From Whitmania pigra (Eukaryota > Annelida > Clitellata > Hirudinida > Haemopidae): a stretch of 64,000 nt of DNA. This document shows positions 11,230-22,430 of this stretch, piece after piece. The stretch covers positions 1,357,501-1,421,500 of the forward strand of contig JAJTWR010000032.1 in assembly GCA_021613335.1 (NCBI GenBank), in the 5' to 3' direction. A model generated the notes under the pieces. It was not told the DNA's origin. It searched no databases and was given only the letters and a program-made list of their open reading frames with translations. Every line of letters begins with the position of its first letter. Position 1 is the first letter of the stretch. Position numbers and translations under genes: made by a program.

Positions 11230-11590
11230 TGACATCACTTTACTTGCGAGTATTCCGTTTTATAGCGCATGTTGATGATGATGATGATTTCAATATCGAC
11301 TGATCAAATGGCTTTGCTTTTTCACATGGCAACGTTGCATGTCTTCAAGTTCATTGTTTGCAAAGCTGCACCGTGTTGTAATGTGATGCCTTATTTGAAT
11401 GAGCGTTCACTTTTAGTTGTTGTTATGTTGGTTATCGTTGGGTTACTGGCGTCTTGTATTTTACGAAATTAGAGGGAAACATTCGTGGGAAAGCATTTAC
11501 GAAAGTAAAGGGAAACATTTGTTGGAAAGCAACGACGAGCGAAAATGAAACAAAAGAAATATAGCATTCGAGCAAATCATCGATTTTCTC
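11230..11590. other. Gene B upstream region
   Basis: Holds a short GATGAT run (11270-11285) and no convincing ORF. A TATA or promoter element could not be assigned with confidence. Confidence 0.4.
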
Positions 11591-11594
11591 GAAT

Positions 11595-12970
11595 CTCAGT
11601 GAACAACAATTAAAAATCGTTTGAAGTCAGCATGCGATACTAAACTTTTAAAACGTGAAAACTCTTCGGAGATCGAGTTCCAGATTTTTATAACACGATT
11701 AATAAATGAGAATTTTGTGGCGTCTATTTTGCACTTTTCTGATTGTAGTTTTAAAATATGACCATGTTTCATGTGTTATTAAAAGAATTTAATGCAATTC
11801 AAAAGGTTTTGGCAAATCAGTGCAATATTTTCAAGTATAAATCTAAAATAATGCGTCGTCCTTGAAGAGTTGGAAGTCCGAGAAGTTTGAGACGGATGAG
11901 ATAGTGGTGGTTTCGAACTGCTGCAATGGATTTGGTAAATCTTTTCTGCACGTATTCGATATGTTCAATCAAATATACCCAACGAATGAAAAACACATAA
12001 AACAATAGAACTAGATGGTTTAAAACAACTGAAATGCTGGTCAGCGCAAAACTCAAACATGACGATCGCAATTTTTAACAAAAAAAAACAATTTTAAGAG
12101 ATAAATTTAATAGATTAACAAATGATAAACAGATAAAATAAATAGAATAATTATTATCTTACGATAATAATAATTACAATAATAAATGTTTTCGTGTTTT
12201 GATTTTTTCAATGTTCCACCTCAGGTATTTATGGTGAGGGTTCCATACCTGACAGCTGTACTGGAAGGATTGGTCTGACATATAAACAGAAAGCTTTGGT
12301 AAGAAGATTTGTCCCTACAGGTGAATGATTTGAGAATTAGTCTTGAACGGATTGCAGCCTTGTGTGATATTGTCAATGTGAAGCTGGAATTTTTAAGTCT
12401 GAATCTGTGGTGACACCAAAATTTCTGGTTTCATCAACTGTGGTGAGCAAGATGTCATCAGTGCAATATTGTTGGGCAGGGTCCATTCCTGGAACTGGTT
12501 TTAATTGAACAATTTAAGGATTTTTCCTTGGCTAGGTTTAGTTGCCACTTCCTGCTCCAACTAGTAGTGAATAAGTTGATGCCCTCTGAAGAATATAATC
12601 ATCCATTGACAGTGATTTTTTAATTTCAATATCGTCAGCAAATAGTTTAATTGTGATATCCTTAGGTAGGGAGTTGACTACGTCATTGATGTAGATTAGA
12701 AACTGAGTAGGGCCTAAAACACTTCCCTGTGTCACACCACTGGTAACGTTAACTTCACAGTATATTGAGTCATTTATGAGGACATGCTATTTTCTTTGAA
12801 ACGGAAATCCACTGAAACAATAATATGATAATATCATACAATTTAACTTTGTTGAGTAATTTTGTATGTATTACTGAATCAAAGGCTTTTTGAAAGTCGA
12901 AATAAATTATGTCTGTTTGCTGACGTCGTTGCTGTGAAGTAGTCCAGTCATAAACACACTCCAGCAAATT
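11595..12970 (-). mobile_element. CR1/jockey-like non-LTR retrotransposon, 3' half, decayed
   Basis: Reading the minus strand from 12967 downward gives RT blocks in order. They are LLECVYDWT-like and IIYFDFQKAFDSV (12770-12967), TQGSVLGPTQFLIYINDV and LFADDI (12538-12735), FGVTTDSDLK (about 12400) and YVRPILP (about 12280). VQKRFTKSI and LGLPTLQGRR follow (11817-11960), then the C-terminal IWNSISEEF region (about 11650). Frameshifts separate the blocks. The 5' endonuclease half is missing, as in ordinary 5'-truncated LINE insertions. Confidence 0.85.
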
Positions 12971-13550
12971 TGTGGTGGTCGATTTTAGTGGTCTGAATCA
13001 ATGGTATGTCAATTGAGAGCCATGGCACTGGTCACTGTAACTGCTTTGAACCTGAAATAATGAATTCTTTATATTATTAGCAGAAACTGAAGGAACAGGA
13101 GGGGCTAGGATATAAAACTTTAGATCGTGAATAAAACTTCAAAAACTGAAACATCTGGTGAAATGAAACTATGACATTAATTCTTCGGGAGGTCCCCCAC
13201 TTTTGTGGCTCGGGATCCACTTGGAAGTACCTTAATGTTCTAGATGTGCCATGTTGTACTCAAGAATGTAACGGTCAAACTTTGCATGCAACAACTCCAG
13301 ATCAAAATTCTCCTGAGATAACATAACATCTGTCAAACAAGGAAACATGTTCATGGCTATCAACCTCATCAACGCTAATGTCAGGTTTGTTTAGGTGGTG
13401 AAAGCGCTGTCAATTGACTTAATTATTGATGGAATTTGGGAATATGACGGTTGATATTGAAACGGAATGAATAGAAGTATTTTATTAAATTTATCAATGG
13501 CAACAAATAGTAATAAATTATTTTAATTTTTAATGTCTGCATTATTTCCT
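12970..13550. other. Intergenic stretch, no feature recognised
   Basis: No ORF, repeat or RNA feature that I can support. The missing lectin exons of relic gene C would be expected here, but no CTLD motif is visible. Confidence 0.5.
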
Positions 13551-13559
13551 AACCTGGCA

Positions 13560-13817
13560 ATTCCACTGACATAATCATAACGAATAACATTCTTGTGAAG
13601 TGAACAGAATTTTTTTTGCTTATCATATGTATGCAATCACTTTGGAGTAGAATTTGAAGCATTCAATTGGGGATCTGGATGATATTTCTAAATTTGGTGT
13701 GCTGGTTTTGAATAAAGGATTACCTGAATATGTTGCTTTTTGGAGAAAGCAGGATATTTCTCCTGACTGTTGATAAAATGAAGCTGATAAAATAATTACC
13801 AAGTTTAAATACGTCAT
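13560..13817 (-). pseudogene. Gene C: decayed PAN exon
   Basis: Starting at 13817 the minus strand reads a short signal-like segment (MTYLNLVIILSASFYQQ) then a PAN module aligned with genes A and B (FLQKATYSG, ISSRSPIECFKF). A deletion and frameshift follow ECFKFYSKV, with a stop at about 13623. The later PAN sequence (HKNVIRYDYV-like) is in another frame. Two conserved cysteines have been replaced (LFK for LCK, FYS for FC). No lectin exon follows. A clear relic of the same family. Confidence 0.7.
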
Positions 13818-13949
13818 TGTGAAATACCAATTTTATTTTTTTACAATAAATTCTCAAATCTTCAGGGTCTTTCCCATTTAGATTTGAAATGGAAATCCTA
13901 ATGATAATCAATATAAAGTGATTAGCATTATAAGCGTACTTCATACAAT

Positions 13950-14486
13950 ATCATCTTTGTGGAAGTCAGTTCACCGATCTATTATCCTGCTTTATTGTTC
14001 TGCAGCAGAACATTCCAGAACAACTCCCCTGCCTCTTTGACGATTTCTTTGTTTTTTTGTCTTGCTTACTAAACAGACTTCAGGAAATGGTCGTTGGAGA
14101 TCAAAGTCAGATTTGCATTTTGTGAATGAAACATGTAATGCCCGATAACCCAATTATTGTTTTATTGTTTAAATTGTAAATTTTGAATAAAGGTAATGTG
14201 GATGCGGTTGCATTGCATGGAAATAATTTTTTTGAAAATAAAATTCCATAAAAAGTAATCTCTGCTTTATACAAAGTACTTTTCTTTGTTGTATTCTGAT
14301 AGAAGTTTCGCCAATATTACATCTTTCGAATATGATTTTTGTTACTATATTGAATAATTGTTGGTCATTTCAGGCAACTGAACAAAGCAAACTCAACTAA
14401 ATATATAGTCCTTGACTCTGCCTTAGTCGCAGACACAATTGATCTTGACTACGTCCATGAAAGCAAAAAGGGCAAATACGATATGC
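13950..14486. other. Intergenic stretch without recognisable genes
   Basis: AT-rich. No domain-bearing ORF, structured RNA or transposon end identified. Confidence 0.5.
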
Positions 14487-14878
14487 ATGGATGGATGGAT
14501 GGATGGATGGATGGATGGATGGATGGATGGATGGATGGATGGATGGATGGATGGATGGATGGATGGATGGATGGATGGATGGATGGATGGATGGATGGAT
14601 GGATGGATGGATGGATGGATGGATGGATGGAGGATGGATGGATGGATGGATGGATGGATGGATGGATGGATGGATGGATGGATGATGGATGGATGGATGG
14701 GATGGATGGATGGATGGATGGATGGATGGATGGATGGATGGATGGATGGATGGATGGATGGATGGATGATGGATGGATGGATGGATGGATGGATGGATGG
14801 ATGGATGGATGGATGGATGGATGGATGGATGGATGGATGGATGGATGGATGGATGGATGGATGGATGGATGGATGGAT
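14487..14878. repeat. (GGAT)n microsatellite inside or beside a hAT relic
   Basis: About 390 bp of GGAT with rare 1-3 base slips. On minus it runs directly out of the hAT transposase frame, producing an artificial Pro-Ser-Ile-His tail. Confidence 0.98.
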
Positions 14879-14879
14879 G

Positions 14880-16118
14880 TTTCAGTCGATCTCTTAAAAA
14901 AATCATCATGTCAACATGATTATCCGATAATTTACATCGTCTGTTACATAAAACCTGCCCTGCTACACTAAAAAGTCTTTCAACTGCTGCCGAACTTGGT
15001 AATGTTGAATTAAGCTTGATGAATGCAGCACAAACAGTTGGATAATTAAGTAGAGTTTGTACATTTCTTGCGGAGTTTGATAAATAATCATTAAGCTGTT
15101 CAGCTAACACATTATCACAAGAGTTTGGTACACTTTCCACATAGTCATAGAAATCATCATATTCACTGTTCTGAGCCGCATTGCATTCTCCGCAGAGGTG
15201 GTGATTGTTAACGATGTAGGGCTTTTGGAAAAAAATATTTTTCTTCATTTTATTTTAAAATTTTTTTTTTAAAATAGTTAAAAAGTAGTTAAATATTTGT
15301 AGTTAATAACTACTTTAAAAGTAGTTAACTACTATTTTTTAACTACTTTTTTAAGAGTAGTTAACTACTTATAGTTCTTCCTTTCTTCTGTTGTTGTCAT
15401 CTCAAAACAAAACGCAAACCAAAGAGAAAATTTCACCAAACAGTTTCCTAGCCATTTGTCTGACATTGAGAAGCCGTCGGAATAGAACTTAGTTACGTTG
15501 AAATTTAACAAACACTTGCGATTGTAAATAAAGAATAAAAACATTTTCATTAGTTCAAATGCTATTTCTTAATTAATAATAATAATAATAATAATAATAG
15601 TTTATTTCTATGGCGCCTTGTGCGTAGCGTCAGAGGCGCCTTGATTCTTCAAGGAACTTTTTGAAGAGATGGGTCTTCAGCTGGCGCTTGAAGAGCTCGA
15701 GCGTGGGCTGAGACCGGATGATGGGGGGCAGGCTATTCCAGACGGCGGGCGAGGCATGAGAGAAGCCTCGGTTGACGATGGATGATATGTGGACAGGTTG
15801 ATGGAGATGAATTATAGAAGATGAGCGGAGGTGATCGGGGATGTGACGGTGGCGAATGAGATGATGGAGATAAGGGGGGTTGAATGTAGTTAATTAGTTA
15901 ATGACAAATATATACATAGACATCTAAATAATATGGAATTATGTATTATCATAATAACGACGGCTTAAGTACTTTTACTTTTTAAGTAACTTTTAAATGC
16001 TTTACTTTTACTTAAGTACATCTTTGGACATAAACTTTTACTTTTACTCAAGTAAATTTTGGAGGTATTACTTGTACTTTTACTTACTTACTGAAATGCA
16101 GTACTTTTTACAGCACTG
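14880..16118 (-). mobile_element. hAT transposon relic with transposase C-terminus
   Basis: On the minus strand 15248-14885 encodes the hAT dimerisation region, with [27 protein letters not shown] and [11 protein letters not shown]. The upper end is marked by hAT subterminal sequence rich in ACTTTTACTCAAGTA and a terminal CACTG at 16114-16118, also present in the paralogous block at 27679-27683. The N-terminal transposase is missing and a SINE-like insert (15576-15889) interrupts it. Its lower end is obscured by the GGAT tract. Confidence 0.75.
15576..15889 (-). mobile_element. 314-bp retroposed SINE/LINE-tail insertion with 7-bp target duplication
   Basis: This GC-rich segment is absent from the paralogous block near 27.43 kb. 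It is bounded by direct repeats TTAATTA (15569-15575 and 15890-15896). On the minus strand it ends GGCGCC...AAATAAAC followed by (ATT)n, the tail form of several SINE/LINE families in this window (compare 63.5-63.8 kb). Insertion followed the duplication that created genes D and E. Confidence 0.75.
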
Positions 16119-17508
16119 CAAATGTCTGTCATATTTAAATTTTCCACTGTTATTTAAATAATTGCTTAAATAATTTTTTAAATGTATCCTGCTTATATCA
16201 TAAATTTATTACATACACACATTGGCTTATTAATACAAAATTGAATTTGCTTATAATCAGACTAAGAAAAACCCAAAACTTGAAAATATTTGTTTCAATC
16301 AAGCAATGTTATGTTAAAAAGTTGTACTTAGGACTAAAGGTCCTAATATAACTCCTGTTATCATTTGCAAAAATTAATTTTAAGATGTGGTTACTATTTC
16401 AGGCAACAACACATGTAAATAAAAAACAATAATAACTTATTTAGTTTTGCATGTGGTAGTATTTGACAGATTAATAAATTTAAACATTCAGGAGGAAATT
16501 TTGCACCGCTATCAGCTATAATTGTCAGCTATAAAATCGAACAAGCATGAAAATGTAAACTCAAAATCATCACATTGTACACTTAAGGTCTAAGGACTAA
16601 AGGTCCTAATATAACTCCTGTTATCATTTGCAAAAATTAATTTTAAGATGTGGTTACTATTTCAGGCAACAACACATGTAAATAAAAAACAATAATAACT
16701 TATTTAGTTTTGCATGTGGTAGTATTTGACAGATTAATAAATTTAAACATTCAGGAGGAAATTTTGCACCGCTATCAGCTATAATTGTCAGCTATGAAAT
16801 CGAACAAGCATGAAAATGTAAACTCAAAATCATCACATTGTACACTTAGAATATTAATTAGAATATAATGAGACTGAAAATTTACACAAATAACTAAATT
16901 AAAGTTTTGAACCCTATGGAACGTTTTCTGTGGAATTCGCTTATAATTACAATGTCATTCATTTAAAAATGTGAAACTGAGTTATGTACTGAAAAGTTAA
17001 TGAATAATTTAAAAAATGATTTAAGAATTCGCAATTTTAAGCAACTGCAGGGGCGCCCACTCTAAATTTTGGAAAATGTTTTAATTGGCAATAGATATTT
17101 AAATATTGAAAATAAATACGTTTTAGATTTATAATTAAATTAGTTTTACAACTTTGTCTAATTTCGGCAAAATCCAAGTTGGCAATGTATTGATATGACG
17201 TGGAATGGCCTATGATTTAAATATGCTTTTAAAATCGTTATTCTGCCATTGTAAAAGCTAAAAAAACCATTAAAATCTAGAAAAGTATGCAAACCACTGA
17301 ATCTCCATTTAACGGAACCAACCTAATATTTGTAAAATAAATATTTAATATCCAAGAAATTATTCTGCGATGTTCTTAGAGCACTTTTAAGACAAAACTC
17401 ACAATAACTTCACTCTCTATTACAACAGATTACTCATATTTTGATATCTTTAAAGTTAAAATTCAGTCATAAAATGTTTAAAAGATTCAAAATTGCAGTT
17501 TTAAAATG
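16119..17508. other. Duplicated non-coding flank downstream of gene D
   Basis: Closely matches 27684-28688 downstream of gene E apart from the tandem duplication and small indels. No ORF. Confidence 0.8.
16330..16848. repeat. 263-bp tandem duplication, two copies
   Basis: 16330-16585 and 16593-16848 are nearly identical (both start AGGACTAAAGGTCCTAATAT). The paralogous block at about 27.9-28.05 kb has only a single, shorter version, so the tandem step is local and recent. Confidence 0.9.
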
Positions 17509-18426
17509 TTAAACATTCATATCAATCTCACAAAGAATGCAATTTTGAAGTGAACAACTACAGTCGTCTAACCCGTCCCAACCGTATACTGCATGAATGC
17601 AAATGTCATATAAAACTGAAAAATAATCTGGTTGACCATTTGCCCATGGCACTGTGGATTTTAATGGTTTAAAAACACCTGGAAAGAGAATCCATTGGAA
17701 TTGTTGACGGCTTCCATTGAAGTAAGGACTTATACCGGCTGACCAAAATGAGTACTGGTTTGAAATAATCTCACTCTGACATTTTGGTAAGACTGAAAAT
17801 AGAGATAATTTTTTTTAGTTAACAAATATTATAAAATAAATCTGCTATTAAATAATTCTTACTTTCCGACTCTAAGTAGCTGATGAACAGCTGAAAATCT
17901 TTTACAGAATCAATAATCACAGGATGAGAGAATAGATGAATTGAATTGCACAATTGTCTACCTGAGTACCAATCCCAATAGCCAACCAACATTTTGATGC
18001 ATTTATTTCCTTCGCTCAAATATTTAAATCCAACAGGGCAATCTGTTGCAACTGGACACAATATTTTAGGAGACAATTAATAACATATCAAAATAAATGA
18101 AAAATGTAATGATTAATACCGGACATCTGGTAGCTCCTGCAACTCCCATTTGCAAACTCATTGAAATCAAAGAGGATAATATCGTCATAAAGTGAACATT
18201 CATTTCCGTGATATTTGAAATTTATGCATTTGTTTCCGAGCATGGTTAGACAAAATGCAAAACACTCAATGGCTGATCTAGTGGGCATCTTGCAGGATGG
18301 AGGACTGTTTTTGCAAAGATTGGCTTTTGAATTCATTCCTTTCTGAAGACGAATGGAAACTGCCTCCGATTTGGTACACAAAAGTACGCAAACGCAAACA
18401 AGTGCACAAAAGCATGAGTAATACAT
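17509..18426 (-). CDS. Gene D: secreted PAN plus C-type-lectin-like protein (intact, three exons)
   Basis: Exons 18426-18120, 18042-17863 and 17792-17509 give 771 nt, 256 aa, ending at TAA. The signal peptide (FCALVCVCVLLCTKSEA) is followed by a PAN/apple module (NLCKNS, IECFAFC, NKCINF, ECSLYDD, SCRSYQM). The CTLD has CPVGFKYL, WDWYSGRQLC, HPVIID, FWSAGISPY, FQWILFPGV, NGQPDY, GWDGLDDCSC and CILCEID. The QPD triplet sits where galactose-type C-type lectins carry QPD, so sugar binding is possible but untested. Introns are short (77 and 70 bp) with GT-AG borders. Gene E is a near-identical paralogue. Confidence 0.87.
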
Positions 18427-18429
18427 TGA

Positions 18430-18960
18430 TTTAATGTTTAAATATTCAGTTGAAAATTAAATAAGTTTATTGAACAACATTTAATAAAATTATTTTACTA
18501 TATCCAAGACCATATCCACACATATGCTATACTTTTCATTTATTACCTAGACTTGCTGTTGCTGCGTTTCTATGCCAACACCTCACCATCCATTTATTTT
18601 TTCGTGAGAACAAATTATTTGTGGTATTTTGAGTTAATGAAAATTGTGCATTTATCACTTATTTATTAATAAATAGTGTTAACTACATTATTAACTTTAC
18701 GTAATGAAATTTAATGGTAAGCATCGACTATAAATAACGAATATAAAAAGTCTATCGATGTCAATGAACGCCATTTTCCAATAGTCGCATGTTTAGATGT
18801 TATTAAGTCTGAAGTCTTTTGAAATGAATCAAATATATTACTGATTATCGGCGAATACGTTTTATTTATGACTTTTCGTTTGACATTCCCAAAAAACATC
18901 TGCAGTTCATTCTGTAGAAGTTCCAGCTGTAACAAATCAAGAGTTTCATAATTGCGAATT
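18430..18960 (-). promoter_or_regulatory. Duplicated upstream region of gene D
   Basis: This 0.5-kb sequence is strongly conserved at 29620-30150 upstream of gene E, so both paralogues carry the same promoter DNA. I could not identify a confident TATA box. ORFs here are spurious. Confidence 0.45.
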
Positions 18961-18961
18961 G

Positions 18962-19088
18962 CATGCGAATTGGCTCAGAGTGTTGCGTTCCTGCGAGCTG
19001 CAGTGAAAGTAACAGTCGATACTTGTCGTATTCACAACCCGCTCGCACCGCCAGGGAGCGCTCTCGGAAAGGGCGCTATGTAAATAGT
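18962..19088 (+). repeat. SINE (family 1) truncated by the Ty3 element
   Basis: Begins at GCATGCGAATTGGCTCAGAG (A-box-like) and ends GGGCGCTATGTAAAT, directly abutting the LTR of the next element. Related copies lie at about 30.16, 35.27 and 63.33 kb. The copy at 30.16 kb continues past GTAAAT, showing where this one is cut. Confidence 0.7.
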
Positions 19089-19224
19089 TGTGATGTTCTA
19101 TCGTTTTATTTGTTCATAAAAACCAACAACTGTTCCTTTTTATTTTCGCACTTCAACGCCGCCATATAAACAAAGATCCCCTATCGTTCCTGTCTGTCAA
19201 TCTCTATATCGGTACAACATTACA
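19089..19224 (-). repeat. Short 3' LTR of the Ty3-type element
   Basis: On the minus strand it begins TGTAATGTTG right after a polypurine tract AAAAAGAGGAGGGA (plus 19225-19238) and ends ...CATCACA at 19089. It contains an AATAAA. At about 136 bp it is very short for an LTR. No 5' partner was found in the window. Confidence 0.7.
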
Positions 19225-22200
19225 TCCCTCCTCTTTTTGGAAAACCTAGTCAAACATTAGTTCACAACGTAGTCTGCAAAGCGGGCAGGCGGTTTATGTT
19301 CACGCTTGGAGCGGCGTACAACGTTCTGATCTTGCTGTGTGCTGTACTCGCCTTCCGGAGCAGTTTGCGGCATGACATCAGTGAATGTGACATCACCTTC
19401 CACCACGTCTTCAGATGGTTCCTTGAATTTTGCATAACCCGAAAAGCGGTTATCTATTCCTTTGAAAAATGACGAGTTGCGGGTGACTGATTGTCCGTCA
19501 GTGTTGCGTGTAGCAGTGATCATCGAGGGGTTCTTTGACGTAACTGTGTGTGGTACTGGCATGTACGGTGTGAGTGATCTGCTGTGTGTGATTGGTTGTT
19601 TCACGATGACCGTGTCAAGCACGCTGATTGATGAAGGTTTGACATATGACTTGTCGTCAGCGTAATCCTTCATCTCCGACTTCATGAGAGCATCTCGCTC
19701 ACGAAATTTTCTATCGCCTTGTGTATCAATGACTGTAGATGGTTCCGTTGATGGTAGAGTTGTTTTGAAGGAACGTCCAAACAGCATTGTCGCAGGAGGA
19801 CGACCAGTTGTGCTGTGAGGCGTGGCACGATACTGACGAAAAAAGATGATCAGTTCTTGACACCAAGTCTTGCGTTCGAGTTGCGCTGTCTTGATAACCT
19901 TCTTTACTGTCTTCACAAATCGTTCGACCTCACCATTGGCACGCGGCCATAGCGGAGTTATCTTTCGATGCTTGAAACCCATATATTCAGCAAAACGGGT
20001 GAATTCAAAACCATTGAAGGGGGGTCCATTATCCGGCTTCAGAATGTCACACGAACCAAATTCGGATAGGATGCGATCAAGTTTTGGTATCACGCTGGCT
20101 GCTGCGGTTGACTGAACAATTTCAACTACAGGGAATCGTGAATAGTCATCAATGATCACGAGTAGGTAGTCACCAGTTGTTAACTGAGCAAAATCAATAC
20201 TCAATTCACTCCAGGGTGATGACGGTAGTTGGGTCATTTGTAGTGGTTCACGATGCGGGGTCGCGACGGCGATTTGACAGGCAACGCATGCTTTGACGTT
20301 CTTCCACCAAACGGTCGATCCCAGGAAACCAGACTTTTTCCCTAATCAAAGCTTTGGTTTTGACAATGCCTTGATGACCTTGATGTGCAAGATTGACTGC
20401 ACGTTCTCTCAGTGACTCTGGAATAACTATGCGGCTATTGCGTAGTAGTATATTGTCTCCACTAACGCGCAGTTCAGCACGCATTCTAGCGAACGTGTCA
20501 AACTCATTAGTGTTTATGTTAGCGATGTGTGACCAATCGTTTGTACGGATCGCATCGATGACAGCGAGCAGTGTCTTGTCTTTGACGGTCGCAGTGGCGA
20601 TTTCAATGCGAGTCATAGCTTTCGGTACTGCGTGACCCACGAGATAGTTGACGTACTCTTCGGCGATTTGTTCTTCACGGCTCGATCGTTCACTTGACAA
20701 AGTTGGGTGTCGTGATAGATAGTCGGCTGGGTTGTCATAACCTGGTCTGTAGATGATGGTTGTCTCATAAGGTTGAAGGCGCAGTGCCCAACGCTCGATG
20801 CGCTCTGGCGGCTTGCATTTTGGATTGTTGTACAGACTTACTAACGGCTTGTGATCAGTATGAATGGTCACTGGCTTGCCATGGATGTATACATGAAAAT
20901 GTTCACAAGACCAAACGACTGCGAGTGCTTCTCGTTCTGTCTGTGAGTATCGTTGTTCGACATCAGTCAACGATCTATTGGCGTAAGCGATGATATGTTC
21001 TTCGTTGTTATTTCCATGTTGGATCAAGATAGCGCCGAGTCCGACTGGACTAGCATCAGTGTGTATTTCTGTTTTCTTGTCAGAGTCAAAATACGATATT
21101 ACTGTAGCATTGCATAGTTTCTGTTTGAGTTGTGCGAGTGCAGATTCTTGCTCATTGGTTCACTGCCATGGTGTGTCCTGTCGTGTTAGTCTACGTAGTG
21201 GCTCGGAAACTGTAGCATAGTTTGGTATGAAACGAGCACAATAATTAGTCATCCCGAGTAGACTGCGGACTTCAGATGCATTGGTTGGCGTGTTCATGTT
21301 AACAACTGACTGAATCTTCTTCGGGTCTGCCATGATGCCACGTTCAGTGAATACGTTACCAAAGAATTCGAGAGTGCGCTTCGCATAGACGCATTTCTGC
21401 TTGTTAAGAGTTAACCCTTTTTCTCTCAGACGTTGAAACACGGCACGCAGATTGTTCAACATCTCCTGCTCGGTTCTACCGTACACAAGAATGTCGTCAC
21501 TAATGTTTATTGCGCCCGTTAATCCACTGAGTGTCTCACGGATTGCATTCTGGAAGATCTCTGCAGCACATGAAATACCGAAATTGAGACGTTTGTATCG
21601 ACGCAGACCAACATGCGTGGAGAATGTTGTAATGTAACGTGATTCAGGTGCAAGTTCAAGTTGATTGTATCCTTGATTTAAATCCAATTTTGAGAAAACT
21701 GTTGCACCGTTTAGATCACTGATCAGTTCATTTATAGTAGGCGTAATGTGTCTTTCACGTTTGATTGCTGTGTTAGCTTGGCGCATATCTACACGCACAC
21801 GTTTTTGGCCAGTTTCACTCTTGGGTTTGGGTACGACGACGACTGGACTCACCCACGGAGTAGCTCCTTCGGTCATTTCGATGATGTCGAGCTCTTCGTC
21901 ATGCTTGAGTTGATCTTCTAACTGTTGACGAACATGGAATGGCACCCGACGATGAGGCTGCGCGACTGGTTGTACGGCGTTGTCGATGTGTAGTTTGACT
22001 TGGAAGTCCTTCAGCTTACCGACACCACGAAATAAATCAGCATATTCTGTAACGAGTTCATTGACGATCTGATCGGTGGATGTCGTACGTTCACCAATCG
22101 GTTTCAAGACGTGCAGTAGGTGTAGTGCTTGAGATACTTCCCAGCTTAGGAGAGAACCTTCCTTGCTATCAATGATGTAGAACAGTGTGTCTGACTTTCT

Positions 22201-22430
22201 GTCTTTATATCTAACCACATCACGAAAAGTCCCTAGCACCTTGAGAGGGCTTTGCGAACAGTATGCAAATACTTGTTTGTAGTTGCTGTGCAGCTGAGGT
22301 ACAGGTTTAATTTTAGAAAAATCGAGTTGGCTCATGATGCTTACACTTGCTCCTGAGTCTGCGATGACATCGATTGTAGTGTTGTTTACATTCACTAAGA
22401 AGTGTGGTAGATTTCTTTTGGTGTCCAATA
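19225..22430 (-). mobile_element. Ty3-type LTR retrotransposon pol region, 5'-truncated and inactivated
   Basis: Minus-strand order is: aspartic protease (IADSGASVSIM, near 22370), reverse transcriptase (LDLNQGYNQLELAPE; active site ISDDILVYG near 21500) and RNase H (IHTDASPVGLGAIL near 21050). Integrase follows, with HQGHQGIVKTKAL, a DDE triad in SIDFAQLTTGD, KPDNGPPFNG and NGEVERFVKT, and the chromodomain-less basic tail RRSKREHKPPARF. A nonsense codon (TGA at 21157-21159) splits RT from RNase H, and a frameshift near 20.25-20.3 kb destroys the integrase zinc finger. Gag and the 5' LTR are absent above 22430. Confidence 0.92.

Noticed and set aside
14397..15248. 283-aa ORF as a single protein
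   Set aside because: Only the upper part is hAT transposase. The tail is read-through of the GGAT tract.
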